A stretch of 64,000 bases of DNA, from the NCBI GenBank assembly GCA_944320465.1, contig CALUHO010000005.1:54234-118233 (forward strand), given 5' to 3'. Below, one piece after another: positions 37,123-46,845 of the stretch. The notes under the pieces were generated by a model. It was not told where the DNA came from. It did not search any database and was given only the letters and a program-made list of their open reading frames with translations. The translations under genes and the position numbers were made by a program. How positions within the stretch are numbered: the first letter of the stretch is position 1; every line of letters starts with the position of its first letter. Origin of the DNA: an uncultured Bacteroidales bacterium. Its GTDB lineage: Bacteria; Bacteroidota; Bacteroidia; Bacteroidales; P3.

Positions 37123-40100
37123 ATGAAAGCAGACTTTTTCATCGACAGGCCGGTCTTCTCGATGGTAATTTCCATCCTGATCCTGATTGTGGGAGTCATC
37201 GGGCTGGCCTTATTGCCTATCGACCAATATCCGCAAATCGTTCCTCCTTCGGTCCGCGTGTCGGCTTCCTATCCCGGCGCCAACTCCGAGACCGTGACCC
37301 AGGCGGTGGCCACCCCTATCGAACAGGAACTCAACGGCACGCCGGGGATGCTTTACATGGAATCGACCAGCACCAACAATGGCAGCTTCTCGGCCATCAT
37401 CACGTTCGACATCAGCACCAATCCGGACCTGGCCGCCGTGGAAATCCAGAACCGTGTCAAATTAGCCGAATCCCGTCTTCCGGCCGAAGTGGTGACCAAC
37501 GGTCTGGAAGTGGAAAAACAGGCTTCCAACAAGCTGCTGACCGTGACCCTGCTTTCGAGCGATCCCAAATTCGATGAAATCTACCTCAGCAACTACGCCA
37601 CGCTCAACGTATTGGACTTGCTCCGACGGGTTCCGGGCGTAGGCCGGGTAAGGAATGTGGGCAGTCGTTACTATGCCATGCAAATCTGGGTACAGCCCGA
37701 CAAACTAGCCAATTTCGGACTGACAGTCAAAGACATACAAGATGCCATCCGGGATCAGAACCGGGAATCGGCCGCCGGGGTGTTGGGACAAGCCCCGATG
37801 GAAGGACTGGACATCACGATTCCCATCACCGCCCAAGGCCGTCTTTCGTCCGTGGAAGAGTTCGAAGAAATCGTGGTCAGAGCCGAATCCGAAGGCGGGC
37901 TGATCCGGCTCAGGGACGTGGCCAGAGTCTCGCTCGAAGCCTCGTCCTACAACACCGAGAGCGGCATCAACGGCGGGAATGCCGCCGTGCTCGAGATCAG
38001 CACGCTGCCCGGAGCCAACGCGATGGAAGTGGCAGACAATGTCAAAGCGGCCATGGAAGAAATCAGCCAGAGCTTTCCCGATGGAATCACCTACCGGATC
38101 CCGTTCGACATGACCACCTATATTTCCGACTCCATCCATCACGTGTTCAAAGCCTTGTTCGAAGCCCTGTTCCTGGTAATCCTGGTGGTATTCCTCACTC
38201 TGCAGAACTGGCGGGCCACCATCATTCCTATCGTGGCCGTGCCCATCTCCTTGATTGGTACCTTCGGGGTCATGCTGGCCTTCGGCTTCTCCTTGAACAC
38301 GATGACCTTGTTGGGCTTGATCCTGGCCATCGGAATAGTGGTGGACGACGCCATCGTGGTGGTGGAAAACGTGGACCGTATCATGCATCAGGAAGGGCTT
38401 TCGCCTTACGAGGCCACCAAGAAAGCCATGAACGGCCTGAGCAGCGCCTTGATTGCGATGTCCTTGGTTTTGTGCGCCGTATTCGTGCCGGTAAGCTTCC
38501 TGAGCGGTATCACCGGACAATTGTTCCGGCAATTTACCATCACGATTGCCGTTTCGGTTATCATTTCAACCATCGTAGCCCTGACTTTGAGCCCGGTCAT
38601 GTGTTCGCTGATTCTCCGTCCGGAAGACCCCAACAAGAAGAAACCTTGGATTTTCCGCAAAATCAACCAATTCCTTGAAATAGGCTCTAATAAATACCAA
38701 AGCGGCATCCGTTACACCTTGGCGCACTCCCGCCGCACGGCTTTCGCATTCTTCTTAGTGTTGATTGGCATCTGGACAATGAACAAGATTGCGCCTACCA
38801 GCTTCATGTCGCAGGAAGACCAGGGCTATTTCACCGTGGAATTCGAACTGCCCGAAGGCACGACCATTGAACGGACCCGCAAAGTGACCGACCGGGCGAT
38901 GGCCTACCTGATGCAGCATCCCGATGTGGAAGACGTGCTGAACGTGACCGGGAGCAGTCCCCGCCTGGGAACGAGCCAGTCGCGAAGCCAGCTGACCGTC
39001 ATCCTCAAGCCTTGGGATGAACGCCAGCAGACCGACATCGAAAAGACGATGGAGGAAGTGCGGAAAGAGTTCGAAAGCTATCCCGAAAGCAAAGTCTACC
39101 TGATTACCCCGCCAGTCATTCCCGGCTTGGGTTCATCCGGGGGAGTCGAAATGGTTTTGGAAGCCCGCGGAAACACCACTTACGAGCAACTGCAAGCCGC
39201 CGTGGACACATTCCTGATGGTAGCTGCTCAACGCAAGGAGATGAGCAGCGTTTCGGCTGCCATGCAAGGCAATATTCCCCAGTTGTACTTCGATGTGGAT
39301 CGAGACCGGGCCAAAATCCTCGGCGTGCCGAACTCCGACATTTTCTCGACTTTGAAAACCTTTACCGGTTCCTATTATGTCAACGACTTCAACATGTTCA
39401 ACCGCGTGTATCGCGTCTACATGCAGGCTGAAGCCCCGTTCCGGGCGCATCGCGACAACCTGAACCTGTTCTTTGTACGCGGTTCGTCGGGCGCGATGAT
39501 CCCTATTTCCAACTTAGGCTCCAGCTATTACACCACCGGACCGGGTACCATCAAAAGGTTCAACATGTTCTATTCGGCCACGGTACAGGCTGAAGCCGCT
39601 CACGGATACAGTACCGGCGATGTGATGAGGATTTTGGAAGAAATGGTAGACGAGGTGCTTCCACCGGGCATTGGTGTGGAATGGAGCGGCTTGTCTTATC
39701 AGGAGCAACATGCCAGCGGCAAGACCGGATTCGTGCTTGGATTGGCATTCTTGTTCGTGTTCCTGTTCCTGGCTGCCCAATATGAAAGCTGGTCGATTCC
39801 CATCGCGGTGATTCTTTCCTTGCCTATCGGGGTGTTCGGTGCCTACTTGGGCATCGTGCTTTGCGGCATGGAAAACAATGTTTACTTCCAAATCGGCTTG
39901 GTCATGCTAATCGGCCTGGTAGCCAAGAATGCCATTCTGATTGTGGAATTCGCCAAAGATGAAGTGGCAGCCGGTCTGGATATCGTCCCGGCTGCACTCA
40001 AAGCGGCTCAATTGCGTTTCCGGCCTATCATCATGACTTCGATGGCTTTCATTTTAGGGTTGTTACCACTGCTTTTCGCATCGGGTCCGGGTTCGGAAGC

Positions 40101-40269
40101 CCGCCGGGACATCAGTACGGGGGTATTCTTCGGAATGATGACTGCCATTCTGGTCGGCATCCTCTTCGTGCCTTATTTCTTTGTCTGGATTTACCGGATC
40201 AAAATGAAGAGGAAAAAAACAAACGCCAGGCCGGCCCCGGCTCAACTGAACGCAAACAGCCCAGCGTGA
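37123..40269 (+). CDS. RND multidrug efflux pump, AcrB/MexB type (HAE1 family)
   Basis: 1048 residues, standard for proton-driven hydrophobe/amphiphile exporters. Recognisable are the N-terminal FFIDRPVFSMVISILILIVG, the porter-domain segments PGANSETVTQAVATPIEQEL, and transmembrane helix 4 GLILAIGIVVDDAIVVVENV containing the Asp-Asp pair of the proton relay. The second half repeats the layout (GLVMLIGLVAKNAILIVEFA, FRPIIMTSMAFILGLLPLLF). It would export drugs, dyes, bile salts or detergents across both membranes together with its operon partners. The substrate cannot be deduced. No regulator gene is adjacent. Confidence 0.96.
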   Translation: MKADFFIDRPVFSMVISILILIVGVIGLALLPIDQYPQIVPPSVRVSASYPGANSETVTQAVATPIEQELNGTPGMLYMESTSTNNGSFSAIITFDISTNPDLAAVEIQNRVKLAESRLPAEVVTNGLEVEKQASNKLLTVTLLSSDPKFDEIYLSNYATLNVLDLLRRVPGVGRVRNVGSRYYAMQIWVQPDKLANFGLTVKDIQDAIRDQNRESAAGVLGQAPMEGLDITIPITAQGRLSSVEEFEEIVVRAESEGGLIRLRDVARVSLEASSYNTESGINGGNAAVLEISTLPGANAMEVADNVKAAMEEISQSFPDGITYRIPFDMTTYISDSIHHVFKALFEALFLVILVVFLTLQNWRATIIPIVAVPISLIGTFGVMLAFGFSLNTMTLLGLILAIGIVVDDAIVVVENVDRIMHQEGLSPYEATKKAMNGLSSALIAMSLVLCAVFVPVSFLSGITGQLFRQFTITIAVSVIISTIVALTLSPVMCSLILRPEDPNKKKPWIFRKINQFLEIGSNKYQSGIRYTLAHSRRTAFAFFLVLIGIWTMNKIAPTSFMSQEDQGYFTVEFELPEGTTIERTRKVTDRAMAYLMQHPDVEDVLNVTGSSPRLGTSQSRSQLTVILKPWDERQQTDIEKTMEEVRKEFESYPESKVYLITPPVIPGLGSSGGVEMVLEARGNTTYEQLQAAVDTFLMVAAQRKEMSSVSAAMQGNIPQLYFDVDRDRAKILGVPNSDIFSTLKTFTGSYYVNDFNMFNRVYRVYMQAEAPFRAHRDNLNLFFVRGSSGAMIPISNLGSSYYTTGPGTIKRFNMFYSATVQAEAAHGYSTGDVMRILEEMVDEVLPPGIGVEWSGLSYQEQHASGKTGFVLGLAFLFVFLFLAAQYESWSIPIAVILSLPIGVFGAYLGIVLCGMENNVYFQIGLVMLIGLVAKNAILIVEFAKDEVAAGLDIVPAALKAAQLRFRPIIMTSMAFILGLLPLLFASGPGSEARRDISTGVFFGMMTAILVGILFVPYFFVWIYRIKMKRKKTNARPAPAQLNANSPA

Positions 40270-40303
40270 TTTGTCAACACATCTTCAAAAGGAACAGCAA
40301 GGC

Positions 40304-41965
40304 ATGAACATTATAAAACTGAAATACAGTATTATCATCTTGGCAGGATTGCTTGTCCTGGCTTCCTGCTCCATGCAGAAATACTGCCCGGCACCGGATT
40401 CCAAGCTTCCGCCCCATATTCTCCGGAACGAATCGGAACTGGACTCGCTGGCCTTGGCCGACATGGAATGGTGGGAAATCTATACCGATACCATTCTCCA
40501 GGACTTGATCCGAAAGACCTTGGCTAACAACAAGGACATGCAGGCAGCCATCGCTAAGATCCGGGAACTGCGCTACAGCAGCCGGGGGGCCTTGGCTGAA
40601 AATTTCCCGACCGTGGATCTGTGGATCGGCAAAAGGAATGAAATCCTGAATTATTACGGCCAAGCTTACGACCCTACGCCCGAACCAGGCCTGAAAGCCC
40701 GGATCGAATGGGAATTCAACCTGTTCGGAGCCTCTGTCTGGCAATCGAAAGAAGCCCGCGACCGTTACCTCTCATCCATCGAAGGCCAGCGTGCCTTGCA
40801 AATGAGCCTGATTGCCGAGGTGGCCACGGCTTATTTCGAGCTGCTTTCTCTCGACCAGCAATTGGAAATCGTGCGGCGGACAATGGAAACCCGGCAAGAA
40901 AGCCGGGAAAAGGCAGAACTCCGCTTTTCCGGAGGCCTGACATCCGAAATCCCTTACCGGCAAGCCATAGTGGAATATGCCAGCGCTGCGACATTGGTCC
41001 CTGAAATCGAACGGCAAATCGCGCTCAAGGAGCATGAAATCTCTTTGCTGGCCGGGGAGTTCCCCTCTGACGTGGAACGTTCCAATACCCGGATGCGGAG
41101 CCAGTTCCTGATCGACATCCCCGTCGGGCTGCCGTCAGACCTCCTGCTGCGCCGCCCCGACATCAGGCAAGCACGGACGGAACTGCATGAAGCCATGGCC
41201 AACGCGGGTTTCTATTTCGCATCCCGGTTCCCGTCCCTGCAAATCAACACCAATGTCGGTTTCGAGGATCATTCCGATTCATGGGCGCACATCTTCCAGT
41301 CTCCGTATGCCTACCCTATCGTGAACTTCTTAGTCCCGTTGCTCCACTGGGGTCGGAACCAAAGCCGCTACAAAGCCTCGGTCGAGCAATACCTCCAGCA
41401 GAAAGCCGCTTACGAAAAGACCGTGCTGACAGCGTTCAAGGAAGTCAACGATGCGCTGGTAGTCTACAACAAAGTGACCCAGACATCCTCTCTCCTGGTC
41501 AATCTGCAAGAAGCCGCCAGCAAGTACGCTGAACTGGCCGAGCTGCAATACCTCAACGGTGTCATCGGCTATATGGACGTACTGGATGCTCAACGCCAAT
41601 ACTTCGATGCCCAGCTGGAATTAGTGCAGAGTGTCTGCCACGAATACTTAGCCTTGGTGGATCTCTACAAGGCTTTAGGCGGTGGCTGGAACGAGGAGCT
41701 GCCGGAAGAGGCCTTGACCAAGGAACAGCTGCGCAAGCAGGAAAAGATGGTCAAGAAGCATTTGCCGGATTCGATACAGGCTCGCCCAGGACTCACGAAA
41801 GAAGAGACCTTGCGCGAGACTTACCGGGAATTCCTGGGCAAACAAGCCACTGAAAACACCGAGAAATATATCCAGCAAGACTTGAACCCGGAACAGAAAA
41901 AGAAGGCCGACCGTAAGGAAAGGCGGGAAAACCGGAAATTCGACCCAGAAAAAGAAAACCGATAG
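40304..41965 (+). CDS. Efflux outer-membrane channel lipoprotein (OprM/NodT type)
   Basis: 553 residues. The lipobox LVLASC puts the lipidated Cys at residue 22. The TolC-fold repeats are clear: DLIRKTLANNKDMQAAIAKI, the central LRRPDIRQARTELHEAMANA and the late LEYLNGVIGYMDVLDAQRQ-like helix. After about residue 465 the family normally ends, but here a charged tail of about 85 residues (many Lys, Glu, Arg) continues to a basic end. It completes the tripartite pump. ATG 40304 is chosen for the signal peptide; upstream in-frame codons add no hydrophobic segment. Confidence 0.92.
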   Translation: MNIIKLKYSIIILAGLLVLASCSMQKYCPAPDSKLPPHILRNESELDSLALADMEWWEIYTDTILQDLIRKTLANNKDMQAAIAKIRELRYSSRGALAENFPTVDLWIGKRNEILNYYGQAYDPTPEPGLKARIEWEFNLFGASVWQSKEARDRYLSSIEGQRALQMSLIAEVATAYFELLSLDQQLEIVRRTMETRQESREKAELRFSGGLTSEIPYRQAIVEYASAATLVPEIERQIALKEHEISLLAGEFPSDVERSNTRMRSQFLIDIPVGLPSDLLLRRPDIRQARTELHEAMANAGFYFASRFPSLQINTNVGFEDHSDSWAHIFQSPYAYPIVNFLVPLLHWGRNQSRYKASVEQYLQQKAAYEKTVLTAFKEVNDALVVYNKVTQTSSLLVNLQEAASKYAELAELQYLNGVIGYMDVLDAQRQYFDAQLELVQSVCHEYLALVDLYKALGGGWNEELPEEALTKEQLRKQEKMVKKHLPDSIQARPGLTKEETLRETYREFLGKQATENTEKYIQQDLNPEQKKKADRKERRENRKFDPEKENR

Positions 41966-41985
41966 ACAAGTATAAAATCAATGTT

Positions 41986-42504
41986 ATGAATACTAAATCA
42001 TGGATTCTGGCCATGTCAGTGACGATGGCCTCGTTGCAATGCACTTTTGCCCAAGAGAAGAAACAAGAAACGCCGAAGGCAGAACCTGTCAAGATAGAAC
42101 TCCCCTCCGACAACATCATCCGTCATTTCCGCTCAAGGAACTCAGGTACGGCCGTAGTAGACTGGTACCAACTCAAAGACGGCAAAACCACATATGTAAT
42201 CGGATATTATTCCACGGACGGCGACCAACGGAAAGTAGTATACCGCAACGGAGCCTACTACTGCACAGAAACAGAAGTCCCCATTGAATATTGCCCTGCC
42301 AAAATCCGAGCCGCAGTGGATACCTTGGCACCCGGTCTCAAGCTCAAGGAACTCTATTACGAATACACCTACCGCAACAAAGGATACCGAGCGGTCATGA
42401 AGAAAGGGCGCGGCAAGAAAGCCCAAGTCCGCGATTTGATGTTCTCCATCCAAGGTGATTTCATGCGGGAAGAGGATGCGTCCAAGATAATCAGAGGCTT
42501 TTAG
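41986..42504 (+). CDS. Secreted PepSY-like small protein
   Basis: 172 residues with a signal peptide ending near LQCTFAQ (residue 23). The mature part alternates short strands and helices (YQLKDGKTTYVIGYYSTDGD, CPAKIRAAVDTLAPGLKLKE) in the manner of the PepSY-like/DUF2874 proteins of Bacteroidota, putative periplasmic inhibitor-fold proteins of unknown partner. The assignment is tentative. It follows the efflux operon by 20 bp and may be co-transcribed. Its 3' end overlaps hydF, on the other strand, by 14 bp. Confidence 0.6.
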   Translation: MNTKSWILAMSVTMASLQCTFAQEKKQETPKAEPVKIELPSDNIIRHFRSRNSGTAVVDWYQLKDGKTTYVIGYYSTDGDQRKVVYRNGAYYCTETEVPIEYCPAKIRAAVDTLAPGLKLKELYYEYTYRNKGYRAVMKKGRGKKAQVRDLMFSIQGDFMREEDASKIIRGF

Positions 42505-43720
42505 CAAATGGCTCTGTAGCACGGGCAAGTATTCCCGAACACCAAGCCAATGCCATGCCATAGTTGCAGACAGGCATCCCGGCTTGAATCAATTGACCCA
42601 CTCGAACGGAAAGCTGGCGGTCGCTGACCATGCACCCGCCGCATTGGACGGCCAAGGCAAAGCCGTCCAATGCGGCCGGAAGCGGGTCCAGTCCGGAAAC
42701 ATAAGCAAAAGACAACTCTTTGCCTGTGGTTTTCTTCAAGGCTGCCGGAAGTTTGAACCGGCCTATATCGTGACAGTTAACCTGATGGGTGCATGACTCT
42801 AACATCAGAATCTTGTCCCCGTCCTTCAAGCGGGGGAATGCCTCGCTTCCCCGAAGATAATCCTCAAAATGCCCTTTTTGCCGCGCCAAACAAATACTAA
42901 AGCTGGTTAACGGCATTCCTTCCGGCACTATCTCCGCCACCTGTTTGAATACTTGGCTGTCGGTTATCACCAGAGCGGGTTTCACCGCCAAACCTGACAG
43001 AACCGAAAGCAAGTCTTCCGTTTGGCATAGAATCGGCATAGCATGAAAATCAAGACATTGTCGAGCCATCATTACTTGCGGCAGAATCAGACGATCCTTA
43101 GGAGCCTCGGCATCGACAGGGCAAACCAAAACCACAATATCTCCCTGCCTGACAAGCCCGCCTAAAGCCTTAACAGGCTTATGCACCAAGCCGTACCAAT
43201 CCAACAGGGTCGTCAAAGCCTCGGCTATTGCCTGATACGGGCATTCAACGGTACCTGCCGATAAAAAAGCTTGTCTGATGCTGAAATCCAAAACCGTACA
43301 TGCCGGATAAAGTTTCTGCAACATTTGTTTGAACGTGACAGACAAAGGTGTCTCATCCGATTTGTTATGCACAATCAGGAACGGCACCCCGGCCTCTTGC
43401 AGATAATTGGCAAAAGCCTTGTCCTCTTCGGTAAATGTATTACCCGATACCAACAGGATACCTGCATCCATCCTCAACACCATATCCTTGGTCTTCCCTA
43501 CCCGCTTCTGTCCCAATTCTCCGGCATCGTCAAAACCGGCCGTATCAATAAAGACACACTTCCCGATACCAAAAACCTCACAAGCCTTCTTTACCGGATC
43601 GGTTGTCGTGCCAGGTTTCTCGGATACGATAGATACTTGCTGCCCTGTCAATAGATTAATCAGGCTGCTTTTGCCTTGGTTTCGCCTCCCGAAGAGACCT
43701 ATATGCAATTCTTGACTCAT
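42491..43720 (-). CDS. hydF: [FeFe]-hydrogenase H-cluster maturation GTPase HydF
   Basis: 409 residues. HydF is the GTPase scaffold on which the 2Fe subcluster is assembled before transfer to the hydrogenase. The G domain begins at LFGRRNQGKSSLINLLTGQQ (Walker A), with PGTTTDPV and DTAGFDD as switch motifs and HNKSDE as the base-specific NKxD. The dimerisation domain follows, and the C-terminal cluster domain has SCTHQVNC and QCGGCM, supplying the CxH and CxxC ligands. ATG 43720 (MSQELHIG) is taken as start; the frame extends upstream to 43807. hydE lies 14 kb away; hydG is not in the window. Confidence 0.93.
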   Translation of the reverse strand: MSQELHIGLFGRRNQGKSSLINLLTGQQVSIVSEKPGTTTDPVKKACEVFGIGKCVFIDTAGFDDAGELGQKRVGKTKDMVLRMDAGILLVSGNTFTEEDKAFANYLQEAGVPFLIVHNKSDETPLSVTFKQMLQKLYPACTVLDFSIRQAFLSAGTVECPYQAIAEALTTLLDWYGLVHKPVKALGGLVRQGDIVVLVCPVDAEAPKDRLILPQVMMARQCLDFHAMPILCQTEDLLSVLSGLAVKPALVITDSQVFKQVAEIVPEGMPLTSFSICLARQKGHFEDYLRGSEAFPRLKDGDKILMLESCTHQVNCHDIGRFKLPAALKKTTGKELSFAYVSGLDPLPAALDGFALAVQCGGCMVSDRQLSVRVGQLIQAGMPVCNYGMALAWCSGILARATEPFAKSL

Positions 43721-43824
43721 AATACGTTTACAGCTTGGTGTCTCGATAGCTTGCCTGCCCCGACACGCTGCTCCTCTGCCACGCGGCACTCCTTGCAAAA
43801 ATACCAATAAAAACGATTCCGGGA

Positions 43825-43855
43825 TTGCAGATTTTTTTACGGATGCTTAGTTTTG
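43825..43855 (+). promoter_or_regulatory. Promoter of the LD-carboxypeptidase gene
   Basis: TTG at 43825-43827 and TAGTTTTG at 43848-43855, spaced 20 bp, fit the Bacteroidota -33/-7 pattern. The start codon at 43881 follows after 25 bp. Confidence 0.6.
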
Positions 43856-43880
43856 CAGCCGATTGCCCAATAAATCGAGT

Positions 43881-44879
43881 ATGATGAAGTCCATTCCTCC
43901 CTTCTTGCAAAAAGGCCAGAAAGTCGCCTTGGTCTCTCCGGCTGGATGTATCTCGACCGCATGCCTGGAACGAGGCATCCGCCTGATGGAAAGCTGGGGA
44001 CTGGAATACGAAACCGGGCTTCATGCACTCAAACGATACGGCACTTTTGCCGGAACCGACGAAGAACGGGCCGAAGACTTCCAACAAGCTTTGGATGCCC
44101 CTGAAATAAAAGCCATCATCTGCACCCGGGGAGGCTACGGCTCCGCACGGATCATCGACAAATTGGATTTCACCCGTTTCCGCCAAGCGCCCAAATGGAT
44201 TACAGGTTTCAGCGACATCACCGTATTCCACTCACATCTGCAACAGAACCTGCATGTTGCCAGCATCCATTCTTCCATGCCGCAAACCTATCCCGAAGCC
44301 GGCAGCGAAGAAGCCTTGGCCGCCACCGGTTCCCTTCACGCAGCCCTGTTTGGAGAAGGGCTGATACACAAATTCCGCAGCCAGTTCATCAACCGCCCGG
44401 GCATCGCAACCGCTCCGCTCATCGGAGGGAACCTCTCCATCCTGTACAGCCTCCGGGGAACGCCCACCGACATAGACCCCGCCGGCAAAATCCTCTTCCT
44501 TGAAGACTTGGACGAATACGACTACCATATAGACCGGATGCTGCTCAATCTGGCCCGAAGCGGCTGGTTCGAGAAACTGGCCGGTCTCATGGTCGGAACC
44601 TTCACCCATATCAAAAAAGGAGCGAACCCTTATATGCGGAATGTCTGGGAAATCATTTCCCGGTATACCGAAGGCAAAGACTATCCGGTCTGCTACGGCT
44701 TCCCGGCCGGGCATATACCCCACAACCATGCATTGTACATGGGCATCCCTGCCTGCCTGGAAGTATCCGCAACAAACGAACCATCGCAATTGAGTTTCCT
44801 TGGCGTGCAAAGACAAGCACGCCTTACAAAAACACTAAACAATGGACATGAAAACAGCCCAGCATCCCCAGAACAATAA
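43881..44879 (+). CDS. S66 family LD-carboxypeptidase
   Basis: 332 residues of the MccF/LdcA serine peptidase family. LdcA removes the terminal D-Ala from murein tetrapeptides in the cytoplasm during cell-wall recycling; MccF members instead cleave microcin C. KVALVSPAGCIS opens the fold, the nucleophile Ser lies in CTRGGYGSARI, WITGFSDITVFHSHL follows, and the Glu and His of the triad fall in ILFLEDLDEYDYHIDRML and FPAGHIPHNHA. No microcin genes are present, so the recycling role is favoured. Two adjacent ATG codons (43881, 43884) are both plausible starts. It overlaps the next gene by 38 bp in another frame. Confidence 0.9.
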   Translation: MMKSIPPFLQKGQKVALVSPAGCISTACLERGIRLMESWGLEYETGLHALKRYGTFAGTDEERAEDFQQALDAPEIKAIICTRGGYGSARIIDKLDFTRFRQAPKWITGFSDITVFHSHLQQNLHVASIHSSMPQTYPEAGSEEALAATGSLHAALFGEGLIHKFRSQFINRPGIATAPLIGGNLSILYSLRGTPTDIDPAGKILFLEDLDEYDYHIDRMLLNLARSGWFEKLAGLMVGTFTHIKKGANPYMRNVWEIISRYTEGKDYPVCYGFPAGHIPHNHALYMGIPACLEVSATNEPSQLSFLGVQRQARLTKTLNNGHENSPASPEQ

Positions 44880-46626
44880 ACATTCCATCCTTTCCCCCTC
44901 GTCTCCCAAAGAACTGGAAATGTATTCCTCGGCTTTGAGCCTTTCGGACATGGAAATCTTCATTTTCCCCGACCTGATGTACGCCTTGGTCTTAGCCAAT
45001 ATCATGTCTCCTGAAATCTGGAAATGGAAGGAAGAACCTTGGTTCAAGAACATCGGCAAAAAGTCGTTCAGCTACAAGATAAACCGGGTCAAGCAGTACA
45101 TCATGGACCATTTCGTCTTCAACCTGGATCTGGAAACTTGGGGACTCACTACTAAAGAAAAAGAAATCAAACGTTTCAAGGCCTTTATCGACCCTAAGGC
45201 TCTGGCTCAGTCCAATGCGCTGTTCGGCTACGAAGGCGACAAATACTATTACGAGGTGGATATCCGCCGCCATTTCGGTCTGGACAAGTACGATGCCGAA
45301 GTGATTCCTTATTGGAAAACCGAAACGGTCGAAGCCATGATGGCCTTCAAGCGCAAGGAAGGCTATAGCTGCGGAGCCGGCGAATGCGTGTCCTTAGCGG
45401 CCCTGTATGTGGCCACATTGTTTATCGTAGGACAAATCCCGCTCAAGGACATCTTCATGATTGGCACGCCTTTGCACTCGCAGAATTTCATTGCCGAAAA
45501 AGACGGCTTCATGACCAACAATCGCCGCATTGTCACCAAGAACATGTGGTACAACGGCACGGAACTCTCCGCCAAAGCCCGGCGTTCCATCGAGAACGAA
45601 CAAATCACCATAGTCTCCCACCTGAGCGGCTGCATGCATACCTTCTACAAAGAAGCGACGATTGACCCGGAACGCTTTGCTTTCTTCAAGGGAAAATTCC
45701 GCGCTTTCTTGGAAGCCGAACTGAACTTCGAATACTTCGCCAATTTCCTCTACAGCCGGGAATGCTATTGTAAATGCTTTCAGTACAGACATATACGAAA
45801 CGGAAAAGAATGCTACATCCCATTAGAAAGCATCTTCAACACCCAGCGTTCCAGCAAAAACCGTTTCGATAACGAAAGCCGGCAGGCCCTGATTGAAGAG
45901 ATGAACAGCCAGGATTTCGCCTTGGCCCCCATCGGGGACAAGATGATAATCAACGACATAGAAGAATATCTGAATACACATCCCAACACTAAGCTGGATA
46001 CCTACGCAGAATACTTCATGGGCAAAGCCCAATGTCGGGAATGTCCCAACATGCAAAAGATGTTCAAGGAATTAAAACAGTTCCTGAAAACAGAGCCTCG
46101 TCTGCCGGATGACTCTGAAAAAGACTTCGTCCCCGTGCCTCTCCTGGACATCCGCCCCGATCAAAGCCGGGAGGAAATCTCTGCCTACCTGCGTCAAAAG
46201 GCTTTGGAAGAAAAGCATCCATTGGCCATTTTAAGCCTGTATGCTTACCGGGACATGGAAAACACGGACTGGACACCTTTTGTCAAGGCTGCCTTGGAAC
46301 GCAATCCTGTCTGTATCAAGGAAACAGAAGGACTTTCATGGGAAGAAGTCGTCCAACGCGTCGGACAGATGCCGGACGAATCCATCTATTCTGAAAAACG
46401 CTTAGCCCAACCGGACGAAGTATGGAATTTCGGATGTGGAGACGGAATCGAAAAAGCCTTCCTCCTATGGAATATTTTCCTGGCCCGGAATCCGGAGAAA
46501 CAAGCCAAACTCTGCATATCCAGGAATTTTGTCCAACTCCAATCGGTACCGGATTCCTCGCCAATCTGGGAATCGGCATCTTCAAAACAACTAAAGGCAT
46601 GTTCTATAAATTCGGAATGCCATTAA
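44842..46626 (+). CDS. Uncharacterised protein with transglutaminase-like core
   Basis: 594 residues, no signal peptide. The best clue is YSCGAGECVSLAALYVATLF followed by GTPLHSQNFIAEKDGF: a Cys (182) in a GECVSLA helix start, a His (212) and an Asp (221), spaced as in transglutaminase/papain-like folds (Cys-His-Asp). A Cys-rich patch later (CYCKCF; CRECPN) might bind metal. The C-terminal third looks helical. The catalytic reading is an inference; I know no named family for it. Its start overlaps the LD-carboxypeptidase gene; MYSSALSLSD at 44920 is an alternative start. The overlap suggests co-expression with cell-wall recycling. Confidence 0.6.
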   Translation: MDMKTAQHPQNNKHSILSPSSPKELEMYSSALSLSDMEIFIFPDLMYALVLANIMSPEIWKWKEEPWFKNIGKKSFSYKINRVKQYIMDHFVFNLDLETWGLTTKEKEIKRFKAFIDPKALAQSNALFGYEGDKYYYEVDIRRHFGLDKYDAEVIPYWKTETVEAMMAFKRKEGYSCGAGECVSLAALYVATLFIVGQIPLKDIFMIGTPLHSQNFIAEKDGFMTNNRRIVTKNMWYNGTELSAKARRSIENEQITIVSHLSGCMHTFYKEATIDPERFAFFKGKFRAFLEAELNFEYFANFLYSRECYCKCFQYRHIRNGKECYIPLESIFNTQRSSKNRFDNESRQALIEEMNSQDFALAPIGDKMIINDIEEYLNTHPNTKLDTYAEYFMGKAQCRECPNMQKMFKELKQFLKTEPRLPDDSEKDFVPVPLLDIRPDQSREEISAYLRQKALEEKHPLAILSLYAYRDMENTDWTPFVKAALERNPVCIKETEGLSWEEVVQRVGQMPDESIYSEKRLAQPDEVWNFGCGDGIEKAFLLWNIFLARNPEKQAKLCISRNFVQLQSVPDSSPIWESASSKQLKACSINSECH

Positions 46627-46759
46627 CCTGATCCGTCTTAATAACCAGTCTCAGGGATTTTTCTCAGGCAAAAAGAAGTTGAAAACGAATGCAAGAGACA
46701 TTCTTCGAGAAAAAAGCAAGTTTTTAGACGACAAAAAGCTATTTTCGGACGTTTTTTTG

Positions 46760-46767
46760 TACTTTCG
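46760..46767 (+). promoter_or_regulatory. -7 promoter element (TACTTTCG)
   Basis: TACTTTCG, one mismatch to TAnnTTTG, after a T-run and 79 bp before the DUF4136 lipoprotein start. Confidence 0.35.
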
Positions 46768-46845
46768 CGTTCGGAACAGAGGCATATGGAAACCTGGCAG
46801 TTTTTATATTCGGTTCCCGACCACATAAACAAAACTTGTTTGAAT

